Positions 1 to 10,508 of a DNA stretch of 64,000 nt are shown piece after piece. This DNA is from Delphinapterus leucas (lineage: Eukaryota; Chordata; Mammalia; Artiodactyla; Monodontidae). Numbering within the stretch: position 1 is the stretch's first letter; each line of letters starts with the position of its first letter. The position numbers and the translations under genes were made by a program. The notes beneath the pieces were generated by a model. That model did not search any database, was not told the origin of the DNA, and saw only the letters and a list, made by a program, of their open reading frames with translations. The stretch covers positions 15,039,457 to 15,103,456 of the forward strand of contig NW_022098001.1 in assembly GCF_002288925.2 (NCBI RefSeq), given 5' to 3'.

Positions 1-1325
1 CTCTTTGTGGTTTTAATTTGCATTTCTCTGATGATTAACAATGTTGAGCACCTCTTCATGTGCCTGCTGACTATCTGTATGTCTTCTTTGGCAAAATGTC
101 TATTCAGGTCTTCTGCCCATTTTAAAACTGGTTTGTTTGTTTTTATGATGTTGAGTTGTGTGAACTGTTTATATATGTTGGATATTAACCTTTATCAGTC
201 TTATCATTTGCAAGTAAATATTTTTTCCCATTCAGTAGGTTGTGTTTTTGTTTTGTCTTTTCTGAGTAAAAGCTTTTAAGTTTAATTCAGTATCATTTGT
301 TTATTTTTGCTTTTGTTTCCTTTGCCTTAGTAGACAGATCCAAAAAAAGATTGCTTTGATTTACATCAAAGAGTGTTCTGCCTATATTTCCCTCTAGGAG
401 TTTTATGGTTTTAGTCTAACATTTTGTTCTTTAATCCATTTTGGGTTTATTTTTGTATATGGTGTGAGAAAATGTTCTAATTTCATTCTTTTACATGTTG
501 CTGTTCAGTTTTCTCAGAACCACTTATTGAAGAGACTGTCTTTTCCAATGTATTTTCTTTCCTCCTTTGTCATAGATTAATTGGCCATAAGTGCCTGGGT
601 TTGTTTCTGGGCTCTCTATTCTATTCCATTGATCTATGTGTCTGTTTTTGTGCCAGTGCCATACTGTTTTGATCACTGTAGCTTTGTAGTATAGTCTGAA
701 GTCAGGGAGCATGATACCTCTACTTCTGTTCTTCTTTGTCAAGATTGCTTTGGCTATTCGATGTCTTCTGTGTTTCCATACAAATTTTAAAACTATTTGT
801 TGAAAAGTGCCACTGGTATTTTGATAGGGACTGCACTGAATCTGTAGATTGCCTTGGGGATTATGGGCATTTTTACAATATTAATTCTTCCAATCCATGA
901 ACATGGTATATCTTTCCATCTGTTTATGTTTTCTTCAGTTTCTCTCATGAGCCTCTTATAGTTTTCTGAGTACACATCTTTTACCTCGTTAGCCAGGTTT
1001 ATTCCTAAGTATTTTATTCTTTTTCATGCAATGGTAAGTGGGATTGTTTTCTTAATTTCTCTTTCTGACAGTTCGTTGTTAATGTATAGCAATGCAACAG
1101 ATTTCTGTATGTTAATTTTGTATCCTGCAACTTTACTGAATTCACTGATGAGCTCTAGTAGTTTTTTGACGGTGTCTTTAGGATTTTCTATGTATAGTAT
1201 CATGTCATTTGTAAACAGTAACAATTTTACTTCTTCCTTTCCAATTTAGATTACTTTTATTTCTATGTCTTCTCTGATTTCTGGGCTAGGACTTCCAAAA
1301 ATGTTGAGTAATAGTGGTGAGAATG

Positions 1326-1537
1326 GGGCTTCCCTGGTGGCGCAGTGGTTGAGAGTCCGCCTGCAGATGCAGGGGACACGGGTTCGTGCCCCAGTCCGGG
1401 AAGATCCCATGTGCCGCGGAGCGGCTGGGCCTGTGAGCCATGGCCGCTGAGCCTGCGCATCCAGAGCCTGTGCTCCGCAACGGGAGAGGCCACAACAGTG
1501 AGAGGCCCACGTACCACAAAAAAACAAAAACAAAAAC
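1326..1537 (+). mobile_element. CHR SINE (cetacean short type)
   Basis: Starts GGGCTTCCCTGGTGGCGCAG and ends in an A-rich tail. Target-site duplication: 1311-1325 (atagtggtgagaatg) and 1538-1552 (atagtggttagaatg), one mismatch. Inserted into the L1 ORF2 remnant. Confidence 0.95.
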
Positions 1538-1862
1538 ATAGTGGTTAGAATGGACATCCTTGTCTTGTTCCTGATCTTAGAGGAAATGATTTCAGTTTTT
1601 CACATTGAGAATGATGTTTGCTGTGGGTTTGTTGTATATGGCTTTTATTATGTTGAGGTACCTCCCCTCTGTGCCCATTTTTTTTGGCAAGTTTTTAATC
1701 AAAACCTTTTTCTGAATCATTTGACATGATCATATGGTTTTTATTCTTCAATCTCTTCATGTGATTATATCACATTGATTGAGTTTGCAGATGTTGAAAC
1801 ATCCTTGCATCCCCGGAGTAAATCCACTTACTATGGTGTATGATCCTTTTCATATGTTATTG

Positions 1863-2073
1863 CAGGGGTTCCCAACCCCTGAGCTGCAGACCACTACCAG
1901 TCCGCAGCCTGTTAGGAACTGGGCCACACAGCAGGTGGTGAGCAAGTGTGCGAAGCTTCATCTGGTGCTCCCCATCACTGGCATTACTGCCTGAACCACC
2001 CCCCAACCCAGGCCGTGGAAAAATTGTCTTCCATGAAACCGGTCCCTGGGGCCAGAAAGGTTGGGGACCACTG
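1863..2073 (+). mobile_element. hAT-Charlie MITE, MER30-like
   Basis: About 211 bp. Terminal inverted repeats CAGGGGTTCCCAACCCC and GGTTGGGGACCACTG. An 8 bp target-site duplication, tgttattg (1855-1862) and tattattg (2074-2081), has one mismatch. Non-autonomous, no coding. It sits inside the L1, so it jumped after that L1 inserted. The MER30 name is from recollection of the consensus. Confidence 0.82.
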
Positions 2074-3014
2074 TATTATTGGATTTGGTTTGCTAGTATT
2101 TTGTTGAGAATTTTTGCATCCATGTTCATCAGTGATATTGGCCCATAGTTTTCTTTTTTTGTGATATTTTTGTCTGGTTTTGGTAACAGGGTGATGCTGG
2201 CCTTGTAGAATGAACATTTGGAAGTGTTCCTTCCTCTGCAATTTTTTGGAATAGTTTGAGAAAGATTGGTGTTAACTCTTCTCTAAATGTTTGGTAGAAT
2301 TAACCTGTGAAGCCATCTGGTACTGGACTTCTGTTGTTGGGAGGTTTTTTTAAATTACTGATTCAATATCAGTACTGGTAATTGGTCTGGTCATATGGTG
2401 TATTTCTTCCTGATTGTGTTTTGGGAGACTGTACATTTCTAGGACTTTGTTAATGTCTTTTAGTTTGTCCATTTTATTGGCAAATAGTTGTTTGTAGTAG
2501 TCTCTTATGATCCTTTGAATTTCTGTGGTGTTGGTTGTAACCAATTTTTCATTTCTGATTTTATTGATTTAGGTCCTCTCTCTTTTTTTCTTGATGATTC
2601 TGGCTAAAGGTTTATCAATTTTGTTTATCTTTTCAAAGAACCAGCCCTTAGTTTCATTAATCTTTTCTATTGCTTTTAGTCTCTATTATTTCTGTTCTGC
2701 TCTTTATGATATCTTTCCTTCTATTAATTTTGGGTTTTGTTTCTTCTTCTTCTAGCTCCTTTAGGTGTAAGGTTACGTTGTTTATTTGATACTTTTCTTA
2801 GTTCCTGAGGTAAGCCTATATCACTATACACTTCCCTCTTAGAAATGCTTTTGCTGCATCCTATAGATTTTGGATCATTGTATTTTCATTTGTTTCCTGG
2901 TATTTTTTTATTTTCTCTTTGATTTCTTCAGTGATCCATTGGTTATTTAGTAGCATACTTTTTAGACTCCATGTGTTTGTGTTTTTGCAGGGGTTTCTTT
3001 GAAGTTGATAGTTT

Positions 3015-4290
3015 TGCTCTGCTACTGGGCTGGGCCAGGGCCCAGCTGGTCCCAGGGCAGGATCTGGCCTGCTAGTGGGTGGGCTGGGTCAGCAGGCTGT
3101 GGGATGTTGGGTTTCTTGAAGGTAGTATCTGTCCACTGGTGGGTAAACCTGGGCCTGAGGCTAGAAGAGGTTCACTAGTGGGTAGGGCTGGGGACCAGCT
3201 GGTCCCAGGGCAGGATCTGGCCTGCTGGTTAGTGGGCCAGATCCATAGACTGCAGGGCTGCAGTTTTCTTGTGGCTGGTGTCTGCCCCTTGGTAAGGCTT
3301 GTCTCAAGGCTAGAGCAGGTTCCCTGGAGGGTGGGGCCAGGGCCCAGGGGATCTAGGGCTGAGGACTGCCCACTGGTGGGTAGAGCTCAGTACTGGGGTC
3401 TCTGGCTGTAGGCCCTGGTAGGGAGGGTGGTCTCACGTCTGATGCCTGTGCACTGGTACGTATGGCCAGGTCCTGGCCCCTTTGGTGGTCAGGGTCATGT
3501 CCAGCGGAAGCTGTGGGCTCAGAGGGTCTTAAGGCAGCCTTTCTGTTGGTGGCTGGGGTTGTGTCCATGCCCAGTTAGTTGCTTGGCCTGAGGCATCCCA
3601 ACACTGGCACCTACAGACTGTTGGGCCAGGGCAGGGCTGGGTCCTGGGCCTAATGAGCTAGAGGGAGGATTCCAAAATGACATTTGCCAGCACCATTGTC
3701 CAGGTGGTAGAGGAGCTCCCCAAAATGACAGCTTCCAGGGTCTATGTCCCCGGGATGAGCTGCAGTTGCCTCCTGCATGTCCAGAAGACTCTCCAAGATC
3801 AGCAGATAGGTCTGACCCAGGCTCCTACCAAACTACTGCTTCTGTCCTGTGTCCCAGAGGGTGTGAGGTTTAGTATGTGCCCTTTAAGAGTGACATCACT
3901 ATTTCCCCCAGCTCTGGGACTCCTGAAAGCAAGCCCAACTGGCCTTCAGAGCCAAGCGCTATGGGGGCTCATCTTCCTGGCACAGGACTCCCCAGGCTGT
4001 AGAGCCTGACATGGGTCTTGGACCTCTCACTCCTTGGAGAGAATCTCTGCAATTGTAATTATTTTCCCATTTGTGGGTTGCCCACCCAAGGGTATGGGAC
4101 TTGACTACATAGTGATTCCTCCCTCCTACCCATCTCTTGTGGTTCCTTTAGTTAACTTTAGTTGTAGGAGATATTTTTCTGGTAGGTTATGGTCTTTTTC
4201 ACCAACGGTTGCTCTGCAAATAGTTGTGACTTTCATGTACCTGTGAGAGGAGGTGAGCTCAGGGTTTTTCTACTTTGCCATCATCGCTTC
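3015..4290 (-). other. L1 5' UTR with repeated GC-rich units
   Basis: GC-rich DNA made of degenerate units with recurring cactggtgggta and ggctggggcc words, followed toward the right by text homologous to the start of the second L1 (phrases such as tttgtgggttgcccaccca). A 31 bp stretch is repeated exactly at 3043-3073 and 3196-3226. The L1 start is near 4290. It would have carried the internal promoter of the element. No ORF1 lies between it and ORF2. Confidence 0.8.
3043..3226. repeat. Tandem 153-bp-period repeat inside L1 5' UTR
   Basis: The same 31 bases occur at 3043-3073 and 3196-3226 without mismatch, 153 bp apart. Looser copies of the same words continue to about 3480, suggesting monomer-like promoter units. 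Confidence 0.7.
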
Positions 4291-4299
4291 TTTTTAAAG

Positions 4300-4480
4300 G
4301 CACAACTAAGAAATTGTGAAGACCACTTCTTACATCCCATTGACCAGAACTTTGTTATAGGGCCATTCCTAGCTACAAGGGAGGCTGGGGAATACAGTGT
4401 TTAGCTTGGTTATAATGCACCCACATAAACATTCTCTTTCCTAGGAGAAGGGGAGAATGAATTTTGGATTTCATCTGGAA
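4300..4480. repeat. Fragment of an ancient interspersed repeat
   Basis: Phrases around ccagaactttgttataggg, cctagctacaagggaggctg and the following gagaatg segment match the wording of 27690-28320 and 6850-7110, so these appear to be three copies of one old family. Family name not assigned. Confidence 0.45.
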
Positions 4481-4689
4481 GTCTGTTTTACAACAGCTGT
4501 TTCCAATACACTGAAAGCTCATGGAAGACCGGGTCTTTGGCAACACTTATTCCACTAAGTACTAGCATATTATGTATGCATAGTTGGTTCATAAACAAGA
4601 ACTGCCATGCAATCTGCTCTTGCCATCCTGGTCACTATGGGCTAGTCATGGAGTTAGTGCATGCACCTGCAACGGAAGCTGATCATCAC

Positions 4690-4930
4690 AGAATCAGTGT
4701 CTTCTCTACTACTTTCTAGCTGGGGGTCTTTGAACAAGTCAGCATGGAACCGAGTCTCTTCATCTATTCAGTGGGAATAATAATACCTGCCGTCACAGTG
4801 TTTTTAGGATTAAAGGTATGCTTAGTGATTGGTACTAGGTCAGTGCTCAATAAGTGTTTTAAGAAACTAGAATCACAAGTAGATTATCCCATAGCTGATA
4901 GGGACAGAGTAAAGGGACTAAGTGGGTGAT
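4690..4930 (+). repeat. MIR SINE
   Basis: Shows the MIR central order: ctagctgggggtctttgaacaag, then ctcttcatctattcagtggg, ataataatacctgcc, ggattaaa, and the tail gtgctcaataagtg. Ancient and diverged. Confidence 0.85.
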
Positions 4931-4980
4931 TAAATGGTTAATCCCACTAAGGGATAGTAAGTAAAAAAAAAAAAAAGGTA

Positions 4981-5670
4981 TGGGAGACCCCTGTAAGTTA
5001 ATGATCACTCAAGAAAGCAGGCTCGCTTAACAACAAAACCAGGCAGGCTTGCTTAGCAATAAAACCATGCAAAAGAAGCATGAGACATGCCCTGAAACAT
5101 TTAAACAGTGGTGGAATGAGATGTACATTGTGCCCAGTGAGGTCAGTAAGTTAATGATTCCTAGGACATACTCCTCTGTGCACACTAAAAACAAAAATAT
5201 AAGGAAAAGGTGACATTATAGTGAAGCCTGAGATAGTTTACCATATTTTAGTATATGTTACTTGCCTTTTTGCTAATCTCGGTTGCACCATGACAATCCC
5301 AGTTTGACCAGGTAGGGACAAGAAAACTCCCCCGCCCAATGTGGGGGAGGAACTGATAATAGAAGCTTGTCTACACATGAGAATGAGGAAGAAGGTGGTC
5401 TTCTCCACACCCCCACTTTTCCTCTGATTATAAAACTGTAGCCTACTAAGTCCTTGGGGTGGCACCCTCTTGCCCACCTGCTTGTAAACCTCACAAGTGT
5501 CCTATTCTAATAAATCACTTCTTTTCTATCACTTTGCCTCTTGCTGAATTCTTTCTGCACTGAGACATAAAGAACTGGAGCTCCTTGAAGCCCCTGAGCT
5601 GCATTTCTGTGGTTTCATAGCAACATCAGGGAGGGGCCCCACACAGAATCCCCCAGTTCACACAGCTGCT
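4981..5670 (+). mobile_element. Solo LTR of an ERV1-type endogenous retrovirus
   Basis: About 690 bp of non-coding LTR-like DNA with a TATA box at 5429-5435, a poly(A) signal AATAAA at 5509-5514 some 80 bp later, and a U5-like segment (ttgctgaattctttctgc). No gag, pol or env nearby. A possible 4 bp duplication ggta flanks it (4977-4980, 5671-5674), but the right end is not a clean CA, so edges are tentative. Confidence 0.7.
5429..5514 (+). promoter_or_regulatory. LTR core promoter (TATA) and poly(A) signal
   Basis: tataaaa at 5429-5435 and aataaa at 5509-5514, spaced as in an LTR where R lies between them. Activity is not implied. Confidence 0.6.
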
Positions 5671-5674
5671 GGTA

Positions 5675-6195
5675 AGGAAAACAGAATAGTTCTGGGTAGG
5701 TGTGTGCTTGCTTGAGGAAACCCAATTTATAATCATCTTTATAAACAACCAAAGAAAATCCTCAGCAAGTAACATTAGGAGACCAATAGCTTGAATTTCT
5801 CCACTGATTTATGATATAGCTTTTCTCAGCATGACTCTTCTGCCAGGTACCAAGAGAGATACTGGGAACGTCTTCTCTCATGACGGAAGGGTACTAGTGG
5901 AAGGCAAAGAACTTTTCATCTAAAGGTTGAGCACTGCAGAATTCTAATCCTGTGGGAGGTTTGTCTATGAGACCTGCCCTAAAGGGCTTCTCCTGTTTCC
6001 AGACGATAAGGATTCTTGGCTCCAGGGCTGAATTTTTCTTGTGAACTCTCAAGGCAGTCGGCTCCTTTTGTGCTCTCTAGAGGGGTGAGAGTATAGACCT
6101 CCCTCTAAATCACACAGTCATTGCAAAAACCACGCAAGCTACCATTCCCAAAGTGCTGCCACGTTTTTTTAAAGTAAATGGTCTTGAGTGTGTCA
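5675..6195. other. No feature recognised
   Basis: Mixed-composition DNA with no supported exon or clear repeat. Probably old, decayed sequence. Confidence 0.5.
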
Positions 6196-6199
6196 CCTG

Positions 6200-6405
6200 C
6201 AGGAACAAGAGTCATATTGACAAACACAGTGACATGGGAAGAGCGTGGATTTAGAATCAGATGGACTTTGGATCAAGCCCCAGCTCCACCGCTTGGCTGA
6301 AAGAATTTGGGCAAGTCCTGTAACTTCAGAAAGCCTCAGTTTCCTCTGGAGGTGAATGTATTGCCTCAATCGTATCCTTAAAAGAATCAAATCAACTAAA
6401 ATCAT
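6200..6405 (+). repeat. MIR SINE
   Basis: MIR order visible: gggaagagcgtggatttagaatcaga, then ccccagctccacc, gggcaagtcctgtaacttc, and cctcagtttcctctgga. Confidence 0.85.
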
Positions 6406-6724
6406 GTATCAGAAATGCACTTTGTACACTGAAAACCTCTGAAAACATTATCTCTAACGTTGTGAAATTGGTCAAGGGACCAATTTCATGCTTTTAAAGG
6501 GACCTCCGGGGTCCTCTTCTACACAACCCCCCCACCCCACCCCCATTAAAAGGCTAGGGTGTTATGCCACTCTGGCCTCTTATGCCTCCCCCATCTGATG
6601 AGGAATATTCAAAGAAGAATCACACTCGCTCCCTTATGATGTTGCATCCCCCACGAGGGTCTGGATCATTGTTTCCTTGGCTCCCCTCCCCTCCGTGAAT
6701 GGCCCCTTCTCAGACTAGTTAGCA
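6406..6724. other. No gene; short C-rich tract
   Basis: Unassigned DNA with a C-rich stretch at about 6526-6545. No coding signal. Confidence 0.5.
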
Positions 6725-6838
6725 GGTTAGACCTTGGCATCAGAGTCAGAGAAATCCTGTTTTGAACTCTGTTCTCCAACTTTTGAGCTAATTAGTTAGC
6801 TGTCTGAGTCCTGATTTTCAAGTGGGGGAAAAATAATA
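6725..6838 (+). repeat. MIR fragment
   Basis: Diverged MIR: accttggcatcagagtcaga, ttgaactctgttctccaac, agctaattagttagctgtctgagtcctgattttc. Confidence 0.6.
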
Positions 6839-6849
6839 GCAATGTATCA

Positions 6850-7110
6850 GCTTTGGGCTGCAAGTAGCAAAACAATCCAACTCAAACTGGCTTAAGCAGT
6901 AGGGTTATCTCACATAACAGGACATCCAGAAGAATTCTGGGAAGGAGACAAGATTACTCTGAAATGAAGCCAGCTTATCATTGGCGTGGGAATGCATTTG
7001 GCTTTCCTGAGGCTACACTGGGGAAGAACAAAACTGTGATTCAGTTAGCAGAAAGGGAAAAATGGATGCTGGGTGGGCAACCGAGAGTTTCTCCTGCCAG
7101 GATGCTACCA
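6850..7110. repeat. Ancient interspersed repeat, same family as 27690-28320
   Basis: Contains the aactggcttaagcagtaggg word and, about 180 bp later, gaaagggaaaaatggatgctggg, both echoed in the copy at 27690-28320. Name not assigned. Confidence 0.5.
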
Positions 7111-7239
7111 GGGATATGTGAGAGTTAAAGAAAATAAGGTGATGAAAAAGAAAACACTTGTTCCCTTAACTCACTATTCACTGAAGGCCTCTGTACTCCA
7201 AGTATAGGGAGGGATTTTTCCCTTACCAAGCAATTCTCC

Positions 7240-8043
7240 AGATTTCAGTGGACATAAACTTGGTATGCTACCAATTTAACTCAATCCCAACACTATCTAC
7301 CTGGAGATAGCCTCAGATCCTACAGGTTAAGGGCTCAGTCCCAGAAGACTGCCCCACTCCCCACTTTAGATGCCGATCTCAAGTCTAGGTTATCATCTGT
7401 GCCTCTGACTGAAGGGCCATAAATAGGAGGTTCTCATGATCCCTCCTTGGGTTTGATAATTTGCTAGAGTGACTCACAGAACTCAGAAAAACAGTTTACT
7501 TACTATGGATTATTGGTTTATTGTAAACGGATACAACTCAGGAACAGCCAGGTGGAAGAGATGTATAGGGTAATGTATGAGGCAAGGGGTATGGAGTTTC
7601 CTTTTTCTCTCAGCCTCACCGCCCTTCCTGCACCTCCATGTGTTCAGCAACTGGGAAGCTCTCTGAACCCCATACTTTAGGGATTTTTATGGAGGCTTCA
7701 TTACACAGGCATGATTGATGAAATCATTGGCCACTGGTGATTAAACTCAACCTCTAGCCCCTCTCACCTACTGAGAAGTGGAGGGGTGTGAGGCTGAAAA
7801 CTCCAACCCTCTAATCACTTGGCTGGTTCCCTCAGCAGCCGGCCCCCATCTGCAGGGGCTTTCCAAAAGTCAGCTCATTAACATAAACTCAGATGTGGTT
7901 AAAGGGGCCTGTTGTGAATAACAGGTGATGCTCCTGTAGCCTTTAGAGCACTTATCACTTAGGGAATTACAAGGGTTTTAGGAGCTCTGTGCCAGGAATA
8001 GGGACAAAGACCAAATACCTACTTATTATATCTCAGTATCACA
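7240..8043 (-). mobile_element. LTR, ERVL/MaLR-like, minus strand
   Basis: On the minus strand it begins TGTGATACTGAGATATAATA at 8043. It contains the phrases (plus-strand wording) gagtgactcacagaactcag, ggatacaactcaggaacagcc, caggcatgattgatgaaatc and tttataggagctctgtgcc-like text shared by a widespread mammalian LTR family. The subfamily is not assigned. The far edge (7240-7310) is uncertain. Confidence 0.65.
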
Positions 8044-8364
8044 GGTAGTGAGTGCTTAATAAATGCTACCCACTAGGATTGTTCTTTGTTTATTTCTTCT
8101 CCTGTCAAACCTTCTTTAAACTGGATCTTTCGTCCTCACGATCCAGATGTGTGATCAGACAGACGCTTAAAAAATGTGGCACTTGCTGGTATCAAGCAGA
8201 ACTGTGAGGACAAGACTTTTAAGCAGAGGGGACACAAACCCCGTCAAATCACAACTGTACGGAATTCCCCTTAGGACCAACGTCGGTCACAGGTGTCTTC
8301 AAAGCAGCCCCTCAGGCCTCTTGCTGTGGCTGCTGTGTTGGAGGAGCGGAGGGCCTGGCACGGT
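8044..8364. other. MIR tail, then unassigned
   Basis: A MIR 3' end (gtgagtgcttaataaatgct) occupies about 8047-8066. The rest, to 8364, shows nothing recognisable. Confidence 0.5.
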
Positions 8365-8380
8365 CCTCACAGGTTATTCT

Positions 8381-8699
8381 TTTTTTCTTTTTTTAACATC
8401 TTTATTGGAGTATAATTGTTTTACAGTGGTGTGTTAGTTTCTGCTGTATAACAAAGTGAATCAGCTATACGTATACATGTATCCCCATATCCCCTCCCTC
8501 TTGCGTCTCCCTCCCACCCTCCCTATCCCACCCCTCTAAGTGGTCACAAAGCACCGAGCTGATCTCCCTGTGCTATGCGGCTGCCTCCCACTAGCTATCT
8601 ATTTTACATTTGGTCGTGTATATATGTCCATGCCACTCTCTCACTTCGTCCCAGCTTACTGTTTCCTCCAGTCCATTCTCTACGTCTTTGTCATTATCC
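8381..8699 (-). mobile_element. Young 5'-truncated L1 3' end, minus strand
   Basis: 319 bp of cetartiodactyl L1 3' UTR in reverse, with the poly(A) tail appearing as a T-run at 8381 onward, then tttattggagtataattg. An exact 16 bp duplication, cctcacaggttattct, flanks it at 8365-8380 and 8700-8715. This is a classic target-primed insertion truncated at its 5' end and among the youngest events in the window. Confidence 0.95.
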
Positions 8700-8715
8700 C
8701 CTCACAGGTTATTCT

Positions 8716-9910
8716 GTTGTTGCAGGAGCTTGGCCTGGTAGCCTGCGAGCTCATGGCCTTCTCCACCACCCCCGGGGCCCTCCCTCCTCTTTCTTTGCTA
8801 GCTCTTTCTAGCAATGGAACCATGCGCTTGTGATTCTCAATATTATTTTTGGTAGAATTATTCTGAGCAAAACTGCAAGTACAATAGGGACACCGTTTTG
8901 AAAATATGATTCTGATATAGTTTTTCACTTGCCTATAGTCCTTGAGTCATAAGTCTGAGCACTAGGCTTACTACTCAGAGAAACAGGGTGGTTTGCTCCT
9001 AAAAATAGTAAAGATACTGTTTTTCGTAGTTCATTCTTGGATATAAGTTTCCACATTAGAACATTCCAAAGCCTAGAATGGGTTATTGTTTTTACAAGGT
9101 CATCTTGCTCATGCCTGCTCTCAAGAAGACACGTTCTTCATATTTCCCAGTTGGGGGTAAAGGAAAACAGCATGACGAAATAACTCCCTGGTGAAGGTCC
9201 GCTTCTTCACCCACACTAGATTCCTTCACTCTTTTCTCTAGTCTCATTGCTTTTGTTGTATTATTCTCTCAACCTGTCTTTGCTTTCTCTTTGCCTACTA
9301 TTATTTATTTCACCCTTCAGGGTGGGTGGAAGTTCTGCCATATACGTCTATGCTAAGGGCAACAATATAGTAATTATACATGTGGTAAGTAGAAAACGAG
9401 GTAGGTGCAACCAACCTTATTAATTGGAAACTTCATTCTAATTAAATGGATGTTATCCTAGTAATTTCATAGAAATACTAGGCGACAGAGACAGAGGTGT
9501 TCAGAAATTTGTTGCTGCCTTTTGAAATGTAGCAAAACATACAAACCAACCAACAGAAATCTCATCAAGATATGTTGCTTTCAATGATTCTCCTGTGGGC
9601 AGATCACTCTCGCCTTTGAAGTTTGATCGGTGTGGTGATATCACATCATCATTAGTGTTCTGAACTTGTATAACGCTAGCAAGCAGTATTGGTTGTGGAG
9701 GCAAGAATCCTCTTTCTTAATCTAACTCTGTGATTGAGAGCAAACCCTCACACCTGCAGAAAAATAAAAAGCAGTGTATTATAGTCAAGATACCATCCAG
9801 AACGCATCTTTCTTGGTCCCAAAAGTCCATGCCACAGATTCATTAGCTTTCCCTTGGGGTGCCCACTTAATGCCATCAGTGAACACTTGTAATAACAAGT
9901 ATTCATATAT
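8716..9910. other. No feature recognised
   Basis: About 1.2 kb without a recognised repeat or exon. Short open frames on both strands lack support. Confidence 0.5.
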
Positions 9911-9913
9911 TAC

Positions 9914-9946
<33 letters not shown>

Positions 9947-9958
9947 GTGTGTGTGTGT
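9914..9958. repeat. (TA)n-(TG)n microsatellite
   Basis: Alternating TA for about 11 bases (9914-9924), then TG from 9925 to 9958 with one GG interruption. Confidence 0.95.
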
Positions 9959-10291
9959 AACCAAATTTTTTCAATATTCTCAAAAATATACAAGAGATTA
10001 CACAAAATTTTAAAAGGACACCAACCATTTCTAAAGCTAACACCAAATATATACTGTGATTAATTCACAGGATTTACTCACCAAATCCAAAGGGGCACCT
10101 TAGAATAGCTGGGATTAGGAGATACTGAAGTTATCAGATAACAGACTTTTGACTGAGATTCCATAGTGCTTCCACTCCAGACATTATAATCAGAGTAGCA
10201 TTTTTGGATTGGGTATCTTCTTTTAGACAGATTTCACCTGTCATGCCTACAGGATTTTTCCAAATTTTCTCCCATCTGCTGGGACTTTCTG

Positions 10292-10508
10292 ATTTTTTTT
10301 TTTTTTTTTTTTTTTTGGTGGTACGTGGGCCTCTCACTGTTGTGGCCTCTCCCGTTGCAGAGCACAGGCTCCGGACGCGCAGGCTCAGTGGCCATGGCTC
10401 ACGGGCCCAGCCGCTCCGCGGCATGTGGGATCTTCCCAGACCGGGGCCGAACCTGTGTCCCCTGCATCGGCAGGCGGACTCTCAACCACTGCGCCACCAG
10501 GGAAGCCC
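10292..10508 (-). mobile_element. CHR SINE, minus strand
   Basis: Reverse CHR: T-run from 10292, ggcctctcactgttgtggcc, ending ccaccagggaagccc at 10508. No clear target-site duplication. Confidence 0.94.

Larger units (their letters stand above)
1..2990 (-). pseudogene. L1 ORF2 remnant (reverse transcriptase and C-terminal part)
   Basis: In intact L1, ORF2p is an endonuclease plus reverse transcriptase that carries out target-primed insertion. Pieces recognisable here, all minus strand, are the linker before the RT (2350-2544, with a TEIQRIIRDYYKQL motif), the RT catalytic segment (1024-1224), the thumb region (793-975, ending [20 protein letters not shown]), the later segment with [10 protein letters not shown] (524-742), and C-terminal text at 1-280. 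Several frames, stops and two insertions break it. The YADD-type catalytic box reads FTND instead of FADD, so two residues including one metal-binding aspartate are lost. The endonuclease domain is absent. It is dead. Confidence 0.88.
1..4290 (-). mobile_element. L1 LINE, internally deleted, minus strand, runs off window start
   Basis: A cetartiodactyl-type L1 read on the minus strand. From right to left it has a GC-rich 5' UTR (about 3015-4290), then an abrupt switch near 3000-3015 into the middle of ORF2, which continues to position 1. ORF1, the ORF2 endonuclease domain and the first part of the linker before the reverse transcriptase are missing. The 3' end lies outside the window. It is interrupted by a CHR SINE (1326-1537) and a hAT element (1863-2073). 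The 5' UTR matches the other L1 at 39190-40015 in layout and wording. Confidence 0.9.

Noticed and set aside
4981..5670. Full endogenous provirus
   Set aside because: Only LTR-like non-coding DNA is present; no gag, pol or env frames follow.
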